Shown here piece after piece: positions 1 to 9,149 of a stretch of DNA of 55,689 nucleotides. Position 1 is the first letter of the stretch. Each line of letters starts with the position of its first letter. The notes beneath the pieces were generated by a model. It ran no database searches. It was not told the origin of the DNA and saw nothing but the letters and a program-made list of their open reading frames with translations. The position numbers and the translations under genes were made by a program. The stretch is from Bacteroidota bacterium. Lineage in GTDB: Bacteria > Bacteroidota > Bacteroidia > Cytophagales > Cyclobacteriaceae. The stretch is taken from contig CANIVF010000025.1 of NCBI GenBank assembly GCA_947470895.1, forward strand, positions 1 through 55,689. Direction: 5' to 3'.

Positions 1-576
1 AAAAATAACGAGGCTTCCGATTTGGATAGAAGGTATAAAGAAGAAATCGCCAAAGCGGATGCTGCATTAAAAGCCAAAGATTATGCGACAGCAAAAAAAT
101 ATTATTTAAATGCAGAGGCACTAAAACCCAAGGAGCTATATCCATTTGATGAGGTGAAGGAAATTGACAGACTCATGGCCATGCAGGTAGTAACCAAACC
201 TGATGTGAAACCAACACAAGAACGTGAAAAGGAAAATTTACCGGTGAAAGAAATTGTGAAAGAGCCTCTTAAAGAGTTGCCTATAGAAGCCGAAGAGAGA
301 CATGAGACTTTCAAGAGAGAGAGACATGTTCAGGAACTTGAGTCCGGCAATTATGTAATCGTGGGCGTTTTTGGATCTGGCACTAATGCCAAAAACATGG
401 CCAAGAAACTTGTTTATACCGGGTTTAACGCCAATTATGGGTTCGGGACAGAAAAAAGTCTTTGGTACGTTCACATTTTCAACGGAGATGATATCAATAG
501 TGCAAGGAAAGAACGCGATAAATACAGAAAGCACCCCTTGTTTAAAGATGCCTGGTTACTAACCATTCAGAATTAA
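1..576 (+). CDS. SPOR-domain protein, 5' end cut by window edge
   Basis: The reading frame is open from base 1, so the true start lies upstream; a TTG at 22 is not a convincing start. The visible N-terminal part has an Ala/Lys-rich helical stretch (KAKDYATAKKYY, then ALKPKELYPFDEVKEID) resembling the tetratricopeptide-like units that precede PD40/OmpA regions in Bacteroidota envelope proteins. A charged linker follows. The last 80 residues (from about 108) read as a SPOR domain, with the typical YVIVGVF opening and a closing strand around KDAWLL. SPOR domains bind denuded peptidoglycan, so a periplasmic envelope role is likely. The stop is 4 bases before the next start, so the two genes are probably cotranscribed. 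Confidence 0.75.
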   Translation, partial: KNNEASDLDRRYKEEIAKADAALKAKDYATAKKYYLNAEALKPKELYPFDEVKEIDRLMAMQVVTKPDVKPTQEREKENLPVKEIVKEPLKELPIEAEERHETFKRERHVQELESGNYVIVGVFGSGTNAKNMAKKLVYTGFNANYGFGTEKSLWYVHIFNGDDINSARKERDKYRKHPLFKDAWLLTIQN

Positions 577-580
577 ATTT

Positions 581-3538
581 ATGAGAGCTCGATTTTATTA
601 TCTTCTTGTCAACATACTGATCGGCATGGGAAGCCTTCAAGGGCAAGCTCCAGTCATTCAAAAAATTGAACCCCAATCTGCCTTTCCAAAGGCGCGGGTT
701 GTAATATCAGGAAGTGGTTTTAGTTCAACACCATCTCAACTTCAGGTTTGGTTTGGACCTGTTAAAGGACCGATTCTATCCTCTTCTGATTTCTCTATTG
801 AAGTGGAAGTTCCGGCTCAGGCAAAGCTCGCCAGTATACGCGTGGTAAACCTTTCCACAAAGCTATCCGCAGAATCTGATGCTAAATTTATGCCCGTGTA
901 TAGCGGAGAAGGGTTTGATCCATCAAAACTAACAACACCCTTAAGCATAACCAGCACTGACGCCATCTTTGATGTTATCTCGACAGATGTGGATGGAGAT
1001 AACAAACCCGATTTGATTGGTTCCAGAAATCAAACCACCGCTACTACGATGGCTCTCATGATGAACCAAAGTACGATAGGTAATTTGAGTTTTAGCAATA
1101 CGGTAATCCCTGCATTCAACATCAATGCACCAACACAGTATTTAGTTTCAAAGGATATTAATGGCGATGGTTTACCCGATTTAGTTGCCTCACGTGCCGG
1201 AACAACCTCTAATACCGTTTTCCTTTTTAGAAATACCAGCACGGTGGGCAATCCAAGTTTTGCCACACCAATCACATTGGTTATGGACATTGCTCACTTT
1301 GCCCAGCATGTAGAGATTGAAGACATGAATGGAGATGGTAAACCTGAAATCATAGTTGCTAATTCGAATAGTAATGAATTGTATATTTTCAGAAATGAAA
1401 GTTCTTTCGGCACTTTATCGATTAATGCAACACCCACTAAAATACCTATTACTGGCGCCACCGAAACATTCTCCCTTGAAATACAAGATCTTGATGGCGA
1501 TAAAAAACCGGATATCGTTGCTACAAGAGCAAAAAAGTCTGATCTCTATTTACTTAAGAATATCAGCACCGTTTCCGCTTTCAATTTTACAATTTCAAAA
1601 ATAACTTCGGCCGGAGACTACAATGATGTAACCAGTGCCGATTTCAATAAAGACGGTAAATTAGATCTTGTTGCTACCAATTTTACCGGTAGCCAGGCGC
1701 ATGTTTTTTTAAATCAAAGCACAAATGCAGCATTAGATTTTTCTCCTCCTCTTGTGCTAGCCACTGACTCCAGGCCTTTTGGTGTTGATGTGAGTGATAT
1801 TGATGGCGATGGATTTCCGGATTTCATTATAGCCTGTCAAAATTCACCCTCATTGAATGTTTTCATTCATAACGGAAGCACATCGGCTCTTGGATTTTCA
1901 AAAACAGTTGTCGCTTCAGCAAAAACAAATTGGCATGCCAGAGTTGGTGACCTTGATGGAGATGCTAAACCAGACATTGCGTTTACTTCATTTTCAACGG
2001 CTGCCTTTTCTGTCGATATTCTGAGAAACAAAAACTGTCACAAACCTCAGATACTTAGTATTGAACCGCTCACATTATGTCCATCGCAAACCATCATTCT
2101 TGAAACCATCCCCATGCCTGGACTGACATTTAGCTGGAGTAACGGATTCAGTACCGTTAAAGATAGTACTGATCCTTTTACCAATGTTACCGCAGCGGCA
2201 ATCTATACCGTAACAGCTGTTGGTGAGGGGAGTGCCTGCTCCGTTGCTTCATCGCCTGTTACTATTCAATCAGGAGCTGGTAGTTTACCTGCCGATCCGA
2301 CCATAACAAGCAATTCGCCTATTTGCGTTGGCACTGATCTTACACTTTCAACACCGACTGTGATCGGAGCAACGTATTCGTGGGTTGGTCCTAATGGCTT
2401 TACCTCTAACCTTGCCAGCATTTCTATACCTAATGCGACCATCGCACATGCCGGGAATTATGCACTTACCGTGAAGGAGGGTGATTGCAGCAGCAACACG
2501 ATTATTGAACGGATGGATGTTGCGACTTTTGGAAGCTTTTCGATTTCCAGTTCCAGTGCGAACACCAATGTCTGCCAGGGAAAAAACATAACCCTTTCGG
2601 TAAATTCACAACCGGGATATAGCTATCAATGGTTAAAGAACGGAACAAACATCAGCGGACAAACATCCTCCACGTTACTTGTAGATCAGGAAGGCTCATA
2701 TAATGTTAAGATAACCAATACCGCACTGGGTTGCTCTCAGGAAACGAGCGTTGTTTCCGTTGTAGTCTTTGTCACTCCTGTTGCTTCATTCTCTACCGAT
2801 GCTACTGGATGTGTTGATATTACCACCAACTTTACTAATTCTTCCATCACAGACACACGGGTTACTTCCGTTGTTTACGACTGGGACTTTGGTGACACTG
2901 GCACCAGTACATTAAGGGACCCCTCCCATGCGTTCACTACCGTGCAAACCTTCAAACCTAAATTAACTGTAAGCTATAGCGGAGTTACGGGTTGCACCAG
3001 TTTCATTTCCAAAGATATCAATATTGTTATTGGAGCAGCCCCGGCAATAGTGGCTACCAAATCCGAGCTTTGCGCAAGTGGATCAGAGATCTCTACACTT
3101 TCTGTCGCCAGTACGTTTACATCCTTCTTATGGACAACAAATTCGATCCAATCTACTACTACTATTACTGACCCTGGTGTGTATTCCGTAAACACGGTTG
3201 ATGCCAGCGGTTGCAAAGCTACAGCCTCAATCATTATCTCTGAGAAAACAAATTGCACATCGGGCAATAGCGACCTTGAAGCCCCTGCTCTATTCACCCC
3301 CAATGGAGATACAAATAATGATTTCTGGATAATACCTGGCATTGAAAACAAAGGAGACTGCACGATGAGTATCTTTGATGGCCGTGGAAAAAGAGTATTC
3401 CAGGTAAAAGGGTATCCGATTAGTGGCTGGAATGGTATCTCTGATGAAGGAAAGGAAGTCCCTACCGGAACATATTTCTTCGTACTAAGCTGCCCCACGG
3501 ATGCTTCTTCTACCGGTTCAGTCTTAATTATTAGATAA
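581..3538 (+). CDS. Secreted FG-GAP/PKD protein with T9SS type B sorting domain
   Basis: A 985-residue exported protein. Residues 1-22 form a signal peptide (cut near LQGQ/AP). An IPT/TIG-like beta domain follows (about 24-105). Between about 130 and 480 there are seven DxDGD-type FG-GAP/VCBS calcium-binding repeats (DVDGDNKPD, DINGDGLPD, DMNGDGKPE, DLDGDKKPD, DFNKDGKLD, DIDGDGFPD, DLDGDAKPD), suggesting a beta-propeller. Ig-like/PKD domains with paired cysteines follow, including a clear PKD motif (YDWDFGD). The last 85 residues match the gliding-motility-associated C-terminal domain (FTPNGDTNND, then GWNG and PTGTYFF), the type B signal for export by the type IX system. It is probably a cell-surface or released adhesin-like protein; its ligand cannot be told. 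Confidence 0.9.
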   Translation: MRARFYYLLVNILIGMGSLQGQAPVIQKIEPQSAFPKARVVISGSGFSSTPSQLQVWFGPVKGPILSSSDFSIEVEVPAQAKLASIRVVNLSTKLSAESDAKFMPVYSGEGFDPSKLTTPLSITSTDAIFDVISTDVDGDNKPDLIGSRNQTTATTMALMMNQSTIGNLSFSNTVIPAFNINAPTQYLVSKDINGDGLPDLVASRAGTTSNTVFLFRNTSTVGNPSFATPITLVMDIAHFAQHVEIEDMNGDGKPEIIVANSNSNELYIFRNESSFGTLSINATPTKIPITGATETFSLEIQDLDGDKKPDIVATRAKKSDLYLLKNISTVSAFNFTISKITSAGDYNDVTSADFNKDGKLDLVATNFTGSQAHVFLNQSTNAALDFSPPLVLATDSRPFGVDVSDIDGDGFPDFIIACQNSPSLNVFIHNGSTSALGFSKTVVASAKTNWHARVGDLDGDAKPDIAFTSFSTAAFSVDILRNKNCHKPQILSIEPLTLCPSQTIILETIPMPGLTFSWSNGFSTVKDSTDPFTNVTAAAIYTVTAVGEGSACSVASSPVTIQSGAGSLPADPTITSNSPICVGTDLTLSTPTVIGATYSWVGPNGFTSNLASISIPNATIAHAGNYALTVKEGDCSSNTIIERMDVATFGSFSISSSSANTNVCQGKNITLSVNSQPGYSYQWLKNGTNISGQTSSTLLVDQEGSYNVKITNTALGCSQETSVVSVVVFVTPVASFSTDATGCVDITTNFTNSSITDTRVTSVVYDWDFGDTGTSTLRDPSHAFTTVQTFKPKLTVSYSGVTGCTSFISKDINIVIGAAPAIVATKSELCASGSEISTLSVASTFTSFLWTTNSIQSTTTITDPGVYSVNTVDASGCKATASIIISEKTNCTSGNSDLEAPALFTPNGDTNNDFWIIPGIENKGDCTMSIFDGRGKRVFQVKGYPISGWNGISDEGKEVPTGTYFFVLSCPTDASSTGSVLIIR

Positions 3539-3598
3539 ACATCGTATTCGATTGACAGCAGTAAGTTTGCCCGGGATACTTCTATAAAAAATAACTTC

Positions 3599-4441
3599 AT
3601 GATTACTTTAGGAATGGGTTTAAAAGTCTTTCGGTTATACCTCGTATTGATCTTTATTCTCATCTTACACGTATGCGGTATTCATGCTACCTATGGCCAG
3701 AAAATGATCATCGCAATCAAGGCCGGTGCCACAGCATCCAAAAATACATTTAGCGAAAAAGCTGACCGTGATGAATTTAGCCATCTATGGAAGCCTGGAT
3801 TTTCGGGAGCTGTTATCATTAATTTTCCATTGAAGAAAAGCTTCTCTTTTCAAGCAGAAACAGGTTTTTCTTCTAGAGGTCGAAAAATTGAATTCAACAA
3901 TGGCTCATGGCATAACCATGCTACTTATCATTTTATCGATGCCTCGATGATGGTCAGGAAATCATTTCCAATAAATCGTAAAGGCAATGCTAGCAGTGCC
4001 TTGTTTATTACTGTAGGGCCTCAAATGGGTTACTGGTTAAATGGCAAAGGAAAAGTAAATGGTGTAGACCAATTTGATTACCAGGTGAAGTTTGAGAAAC
4101 AACCTGATAATCCAGCTACACCAGATTTCGGCATAATGTATTTGACTGATGTAAACCGTAAGCTATATGGGTTGAATATTGGAGTAGGTATTGATGCACC
4201 CACATTATTCTTACAGCGATTTATGGTTGAGCTGCGGTATACTTTTGGAATGACTCAGTATGGCGAAAGAAATAGTGCCTATAATGCCACCTCAGGGTTC
4301 ACCGATAATCTTCGGTCAAATGAAAATACTATTGTAGCATCTGTTGCCTTTGCACTAAATCGAGATTCCAAAGAAGCAAAAAAGGGTAAGCCTGGTAAGA
4401 CTATTAAGCCACGTAAAAATTTTGATTCATTGCTTCGCTAA
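3599..4441 (+). CDS. Outer-membrane beta-barrel protein (PorT/OmpW-like)
   Basis: A 280-residue protein with an N-terminal signal peptide (hydrophobic LYLVLIFILILHVCGI, cut near TYGQ/K). Alternating amphipathic strands then end in aromatic residues, as in the Bacteroidota outer-membrane beta-barrel family PF13568: opening IIAIKAGATASKN, strand FSFQAETGFSSRG, strand FMVELRYTFGMTQYG, closing strand TIVASVAFAL. The C-terminus carries a lysine-rich tail beyond the last strand. It lies 60 bases after the T9SS substrate gene on the same strand; a functional link is inference. The start could instead be the ATG at 3614. Its stop codon overlaps that of the convergent E1 gene. Confidence 0.75.
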   Translation: MITLGMGLKVFRLYLVLIFILILHVCGIHATYGQKMIIAIKAGATASKNTFSEKADRDEFSHLWKPGFSGAVIINFPLKKSFSFQAETGFSSRGRKIEFNNGSWHNHATYHFIDASMMVRKSFPINRKGNASSALFITVGPQMGYWLNGKGKVNGVDQFDYQVKFEKQPDNPATPDFGIMYLTDVNRKLYGLNIGVGIDAPTLFLQRFMVELRYTFGMTQYGERNSAYNATSGFTDNLRSNENTIVASVAFALNRDSKEAKKGKPGKTIKPRKNFDSLLR

Positions 4442-6543
4442 TATCTTAACAGCAAGTCTATTTCTGATGTTACCTTTTCTGCTGAAGGTAACATCATTTT
4501 TTCCAAATCAACATTCAAAGGTATTGCAGGTAAATTAGCTGCACCTAAAGTCCAAACGGGGGCATCCAACCATGGAAAGCATTCCTTGGAGATTCTCCCT
4601 GCCAATGATTCGGCAAACGAGTTTAACAAAGGTTCTTCGGTAAGAATGAAAACCTTTCCGTGTCTATTGGCGGCATCAACAATACAATTCCAATCGAGAG
4701 GATTAAGCGTGCGCAAATCGATGATTTCAACCTGATCTTCAAAATCAAGTGCAGCTTCCGTTGCCCAATAAACGCCCATACCGTACGTAATGATCACTAA
4801 TGATTCACCCGATGAAATTCTTTGTTCACTTGCCTCTTTAACGATGCGGGCTTTTCCCAAAGGCAAAATATAATCTTCATCAGGCTCAATGGTTTTGGCA
4901 GCAGAGGTGTTCTGAACTTTGCTCCAATACAAACCTTTATGCTCCAACATCACCACCGGATTAGGATCATAAAAAGCAGCCTTCATCAATCCTTTCATAT
5001 CCGCAGCGTTGGATGGATATACTACTTTTATTCCACGGATAGTAAGCAATGCAGACTCAATACTTCCTGAGTGATAAGGTCCTCCACCACCATAAGCACC
5101 TATCGGTATGCGGATCAACGCTTGTATGGGGAACTTTCCTTTGGTGAGGTAACAACTTTTTGATAATTCCTCAACCAGTTGATTGATGCCTGGCCATATA
5201 TAATCCGCAAATTGTATTTCTACGATGGCCTTTGCCCCCACTGCACTCATTCCCGCTGTAGAGCCAATGATATATGCCTCTTGTATTGGCGTATTAAACA
5301 CGCGATGATCACCATACTTCTGCGCCAGTGTTGCAGCCTCTCTGAATACACCACCCAGACGAGCTCCAACATCTTGTCCGTAGAACAACGCTTCAGGATG
5401 CTTCTTTAAAATTTCATCCACCGCATGAAGTGCCGCATCGACCATCATAACCCTCTCACCTTTATTGGGTGAACGATTGCCTTTTTCTTCCAGTACAGTT
5501 GTTGGTGCAAATTCATGGGAATCAAAATCAGTTGGATCGGGGTCTGCTGAATTAAGCGCGCGTTGATATTCTGAATTCACGCTATCTTTCACTGTAGTTC
5601 TAATTTCCGTCAACTGGTTTTTATTATAGCCAAGTTCCAGTAATACCTGTTCAAGTTTAGGAAGTGGATCATTCTTTTCCTGAAGTATTAAATTATCTCC
5701 CCGATACCATTCCTTTCTTACACCTGAGGTATGATGACCCAACAAAGGACACGCGGCACGGATTAATATTGGAGTACGAGAAGTTCGCACCCATTCAATT
5801 GCTTCTTGCAGGCAGGTGTAACTTGCAATAAAATCAGAACCATCAACATTGTTGCGTTCAAGACCTTTAAACCCTGCCGCATATTCATAAGCATTCATGG
5901 CCCTCATCTCGTTGCCTTTGGCGGAGATGTCCCAATCATTGTCCTGCACTAAATAAATAATTGGAAGTTTTTTTAATACAGCCATTTGAAAGGCCTCTGC
6001 TACTTCTCCTTCGGTAACCGAGCCATCACCAAGAGAACACAATACAATTGGTTTTACCTTTTTTATGAGTAATCCTTGTGATTCAAGATACGAAATACCG
6101 TGCGCCATACCCGTTGCAGGTATTGCCTGCATGCCCGTACCTGAACTCTGATGCGGTACTATGGGGAAGCCTTTACGCTTAAGTGCCGGATGACAATAGT
6201 ACGTGCGACCGCCAGAAAACGGATCATCGCGCTTAGCCATCAATTGAAGCATCAATTCATAGGGAGAAAGACCCATTCCCAACAACATAGACTGATCGCG
6301 ATAATATGGTGAAGCATAATCTTCTTCCGCCAACTGAAGCCCTGCTGCCAGTTGGATGGCTTCATGGCCTTTGGATGTGCTATGAACATACCTGCTGCAT
6401 ACATCCCGATTTTTTTCAAATACTTCAGCCATTTCACGCGCAGTGAGCATTAACTCATAGGCTTTTAAAACCGTTTCGTTTTCTATTCGCTGCTTCACTT
6501 CCTCAGGAATCTTTGGTTTGTCTGCAGACAAATATAAAAACAT
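4438..6543 (-). CDS. 2-oxoacid dehydrogenase E1, alpha-beta fusion (thiamine diphosphate)
   Basis: A 701-residue protein joining both E1 subunits that are separate in many bacteria. The alpha half (about 1-335) has the thiamine diphosphate motif GDG (172-174) ending in DN (201-202) and the YYRDQ and HHTSG segments typical of branched-chain/pyruvate E1 alpha. The beta half (about 365-701) has GQDVG, FNTPIQEAYIIG, EIQFADYIWP and GAYGGGGPYHSGSIE. The family decarboxylates 2-oxoacids and passes the acyl group to the lipoyl E2. Branched-chain substrates are more likely than pyruvate from overall resemblance, but this cannot be settled. No E2 or E3 gene is nearby, so the partners must be encoded elsewhere. 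Confidence 0.88.
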   Translation of the reverse strand: MFLYLSADKPKIPEEVKQRIENETVLKAYELMLTAREMAEVFEKNRDVCSRYVHSTSKGHEAIQLAAGLQLAEEDYASPYYRDQSMLLGMGLSPYELMLQLMAKRDDPFSGGRTYYCHPALKRKGFPIVPHQSSGTGMQAIPATGMAHGISYLESQGLLIKKVKPIVLCSLGDGSVTEGEVAEAFQMAVLKKLPIIYLVQDNDWDISAKGNEMRAMNAYEYAAGFKGLERNNVDGSDFIASYTCLQEAIEWVRTSRTPILIRAACPLLGHHTSGVRKEWYRGDNLILQEKNDPLPKLEQVLLELGYNKNQLTEIRTTVKDSVNSEYQRALNSADPDPTDFDSHEFAPTTVLEEKGNRSPNKGERVMMVDAALHAVDEILKKHPEALFYGQDVGARLGGVFREAATLAQKYGDHRVFNTPIQEAYIIGSTAGMSAVGAKAIVEIQFADYIWPGINQLVEELSKSCYLTKGKFPIQALIRIPIGAYGGGGPYHSGSIESALLTIRGIKVVYPSNAADMKGLMKAAFYDPNPVVMLEHKGLYWSKVQNTSAAKTIEPDEDYILPLGKARIVKEASEQRISSGESLVIITYGMGVYWATEAALDFEDQVEIIDLRTLNPLDWNCIVDAANRHGKVFILTEEPLLNSFAESLAGRISKECFPWLDAPVWTLGAANLPAIPLNVDLEKMMLPSAEKVTSEIDLLLRY

Positions 6544-6574
6544 TTAAACCTCTTAAGACTTATACTAAATCATC

Positions 6575-6682
6575 AAATCATCGCAGGATTATCCTAACAA
6601 CAATATGTATTAAAATCATGTCTAATACCTGCAATTTTAAACAAAAACATATTCAAAGTTTAGATAAAAATCATCGCAGGAT
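6575..6682. repeat. Exact 15-bp direct repeat upstream of the Hsp20 gene
   Basis: The word AAATCATCGCAGGAT occurs at 6575-6589 and again at 6668-6682, 93 bases apart, in the 211-base gap between the E1 gene and the Hsp20 gene. The first copy runs into a small palindrome (AGGATTATCCT). The repeats could be operator sites for a stress regulator or the trace of a local duplication; the sequence alone does not decide. Nothing else is seen in this gap except a -7-like word (TATATTTA, 6720-6727) without a matching upstream element. Confidence 0.5.
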
Positions 6683-6740
6683 ACGACAACCGTCATGGAT
6701 TTCTGGTATCCAAATAGATTATATTTAATACGTAATTTAA

Positions 6741-6750
6741 AAAAGGAGGT
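6741..6750 (+). promoter_or_regulatory. Strong Shine-Dalgarno site of the Hsp20 gene
   Basis: The sequence AAAAGGAGGT ends 4 bases before ATG at 6755. This is close to a perfect anti-16S match, which is rare among the other genes of this window, and it fixes the Hsp20 start at 6755 rather than at the in-frame ATG at 6695. Confidence 0.8.
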
Positions 6751-6754
6751 AATT

Positions 6755-7201
6755 ATGACACTCTTGAAAAAATCGAATTTCCCATCTTTATTAAATGAAC
6801 GATGGATGACTGACTTTTTTGATACAGACCGCTTCTTTGACAGCAATTTGTTAAAGATGGCTTCTGTTCCACCTCTTCCTTTGGTAAACATCGTTGAAGA
6901 GGAGAAAGAATTTGTTGTGGAGATGGCTGCACCTGGCATGGGTAAGAAAGACTTTAATATCTCCATCGAAAATGGACTATTAACCATTTCTGCAGAGAAT
7001 AAAGTTGAGACCGAAGAAGTTAAGAAGAACTTCACGCGGAAGGAATTCAGCTTTAACTCCTTCACCAGATCATTTACGCTGCCAGAAAATGTAAATGAAG
7101 AAAAGATAGAAGCCAACTATGAAAATGGCATTTTGAAACTTCACATCGGCAAGAAGGTGCTGACTAAAGTTCCACCTAAAAAACAAATCGCTATTCACTG
7201 A
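6755..7201 (+). CDS. Small heat-shock protein, Hsp20/alpha-crystallin family
   Basis: A 148-residue protein with a short variable N-terminus (about 1-40) followed by the alpha-crystallin domain: PLVNIVEEEKEFVVEMAAPGMGKKDFNI, GLLTISAE, then FNSFTRSFTLPENV and the signature ANYENGILKLHI. A short tail without a clear IXI motif follows. Members are ATP-independent holdases that keep unfolding proteins soluble in the cytoplasm. The start is set by the AGGAGG site just upstream; the longer form from 6695 would add 20 residues outside the family. It is a single-gene unit closed by a strong terminator at 7312-7350. Confidence 0.93.
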   Translation: MTLLKKSNFPSLLNERWMTDFFDTDRFFDSNLLKMASVPPLPLVNIVEEEKEFVVEMAAPGMGKKDFNISIENGLLTISAENKVETEEVKKNFTRKEFSFNSFTRSFTLPENVNEEKIEANYENGILKLHIGKKVLTKVPPKKQIAIH

Positions 7202-7311
7202 AAGCGATCGATGGCAAGGGAAAACAGCTTTTGAAACATACTCTATCTTTGAGGCTCTTTAAGAACCTGTCTGCAAAAAAATAGGATGTATGACTTTTCA
7301 ACGGTTGTCCC

Positions 7312-7350
7312 AAAGAGAAAAACCCTGTTATCCACAGGGTTTTTCTCTTT
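7312..7350. terminator. Perfect 17-bp hairpin terminator, bidirectional
   Basis: A 17-base arm (7312-7328) and its exact reverse complement (7334-7350) enclose the 5-base loop TATCC. The arms hold the core AACCCTGT/ACAGGGTT flanked by an A-rich and a T-rich run, so a U tract forms on either strand. It lies between convergent hsp20 and trpA and can end both transcripts. The rest of the 229-base gap (7202-7430) shows no gene. Confidence 0.9.
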
Positions 7351-7430
7351 TAAAAAGAAGGTAATCATGCGAAGGTTTTATTAAGCTCTATTATGGTAGG
7401 TATCAGGACACAGTCGAGCAATCATTACCA

Positions 7431-8210
7431 CTATTTCGATCTGATAGACCGAACAAATGACTTAATATCAAAAGGTAAATCATTGCTTTCCTTGAGAGCT
7501 GTGATGAATGAACTACCCACGATGGCACCCGCTGCGTAAGAACATGCTTGCGAATAAGTTTTAAAATCAAAGATACCAAATCCAATCAGGAACGGGTTTT
7601 CTAAATCCAACGATTGAAGTTTTTTAAAGTAAGAAATCTGCTCCTCTGAAAATTCTTTCTTTGCTCCTGTTGTACTGGATGATGAAACCGCATAAATGAA
7701 TCCACTGCTCACAGAATCAATCTGCTTAATGCGCACTTCTGAAGTGGTTGGTGAAATCAAAAAGGAAACACTCAGATTCAATGACTCGGCCAGAGACTTA
7801 TAGGTATTCACATATTCGTGCAAAGGCAGATCGGGTAAAATCAAACCATCAACACCAGCGGCAGCAGCATCGCGAAAGAATTTTTCTACCCCATATTGCA
7901 TCACTGGATTTAAGTAGCCCATCAAAATCACGGGGGTGGTGACTGTAGATCGTAACTCTCTAACCTGGTTGATTAACAAGGATAGATGCATACCTTGATC
8001 CAAAGCAATCTTATTGCTTTCTTGAATCGTTGGTCCATCGGCAATCGGGTCTGAGAAAGGAATTCCAATCTCAATAATGTCGGCACCTGCTGCTTCCAGT
8101 GATTCGGCAATTCGTCTAGTATCATTCAACAAAGGAAATCCGGCCGTATAAAATATGTTAAGAATATTTTTTCCCTTCTTCTCAAACAGATCTGTAATTC
8201 GGTTTTTCAT
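7431..8210 (-). CDS. trpA: Tryptophan synthase alpha subunit
   Basis: A 259-residue TIM-barrel protein that cleaves indole-3-glycerol phosphate to indole and glyceraldehyde 3-phosphate. The signature IEIGIPFSDPIADGPTIQ carries the catalytic Glu and Asp, DGLILPDLPLHE the second acid region, and the phosphate-binding glycines lie in GFGI and GAIVGSS. Length and start fit the family. It is the last gene of the trp operon, one base after the stop of a DUF1684 gene that separates it from trpB. TrpA and TrpB normally form an alpha2-beta2 complex that channels indole. Confidence 0.97.
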   Translation of the reverse strand: MKNRITDLFEKKGKNILNIFYTAGFPLLNDTRRIAESLEAAGADIIEIGIPFSDPIADGPTIQESNKIALDQGMHLSLLINQVRELRSTVTTPVILMGYLNPVMQYGVEKFFRDAAAAGVDGLILPDLPLHEYVNTYKSLAESLNLSVSFLISPTTSEVRIKQIDSVSSGFIYAVSSSSTTGAKKEFSEEQISYFKKLQSLDLENPFLIGFGIFDFKTYSQACSYAAGAIVGSSFITALKESNDLPFDIKSFVRSIRSK

Positions 8211-8211
8211 C

Positions 8212-9120
8212 TTAGTGTGTATACCCTTTATAGTTTTTTTCTCCGGCTGTGATGGCTATTGAAAGTACGTTTTGCAACGGAGGTAAAGGACACGTTGCAA
8301 AGGGAGTAAATGCACAAGGAGGATTGTATGCCTTATTGAAATCAAGAATTGTCTTTCCATCGGCACCCGGTTTTTTCGCGTAGAGATACCGGCCAGAGGG
8401 ATAGGTGTCATTAATATTAGTAGGATCACCAAAAATGACAAATAGCTCTTCACCTTCCAGTAAAGCATCCAGGCGATACTCCTTTTCATTGAGTGTAAAC
8501 ACCAATGTGCCTGGTGATTCTTGTGCCGTGGTTTGACCCAATACATTGGTAATATCAATTCTCTTCGGCACAGGAGGTACTTCTAAAACTGCTTCCATTC
8601 GAAATCCGGGATTTATCTCATAGCGTTCAATACCAAGAAATGTTGTTTCTTTAGAACTCTCCAAATCACGCAAGCGCACACCAAATTGATTGTCTCGCTT
8701 AATGATAACCCATTGTAATGATCCGTAGGATAACTTTGGTTCGTGGGTGGAATCCGGATGAAAGATCATCCCAGTTTTGAGGGGTTTCCCATCAGCAAAT
8801 ATTTCGACATCCGGTAACGCGGTTAGTGACACCACTCCATTGTTTAATAAAAACATTCCGGCCTTGGCAGGGATTTTATCTTTAGGAAAAACAAGATCAT
8901 TACTTTCATCGCTTCCAAAAGTGCTCACCCCATCTTTGAGCCAGAACAAACCTGCCAGGTTGAGCCAGCCGTTTGAGCTCTTCAAGTTTTCAATACGACC
9001 TTCATGCCATTGGTTAATCTCCGCTTTATAGGAATTCAGATCCAAAGCAACTTCATTTGATTTTTTTGAGCTGCAACTTATTGTTGCAAAGGCAAGAATG
9101 AAGCAACATATAATTTTCAT
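8212..9120 (-). CDS. DUF1684 lipoprotein inserted between trpB and trpA
   Basis: A 302-residue protein with a lipoprotein signal (hydrophobic stretch, then ATISC/SS). The body matches the DUF1684 family: YKAEINQWHEGRIENLKSSNGWLNLAGLFWLKDG near the start, and the closing DFNKAYNPPCAFTPFATCPLPP with the conserved NPPCAF...CPLPP pattern. The family's function is not established. The two cysteines of the closing motif and the fixed Trp/Leu segment are the main conserved features. It sits 29 bases after trpB and 1 base before trpA, so it is cotranscribed with both. A role in tryptophan synthesis is not implied by the fold and would be surprising for an exported lipoprotein. Confidence 0.85.
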   Translation of the reverse strand: MKIICCFILAFATISCSSKKSNEVALDLNSYKAEINQWHEGRIENLKSSNGWLNLAGLFWLKDGVSTFGSDESNDLVFPKDKIPAKAGMFLLNNGVVSLTALPDVEIFADGKPLKTGMIFHPDSTHEPKLSYGSLQWVIIKRDNQFGVRLRDLESSKETTFLGIERYEINPGFRMEAVLEVPPVPKRIDITNVLGQTTAQESPGTLVFTLNEKEYRLDALLEGEELFVIFGDPTNINDTYPSGRYLYAKKPGADGKTILDFNKAYNPPCAFTPFATCPLPPLQNVLSIAITAGEKNYKGYTH

Positions 9121-9149
9121 ATTTCTAAATATACAATAACCCGGTTACA

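Noticed and set aside
2974-3663. A 229-codon open frame on the minus strand opposite the end of the secreted protein gene
   Set aside because: It lies wholly antisense to a clear T9SS sorting domain and shows no family features; its length is a by-product of the opposing gene's codon use.
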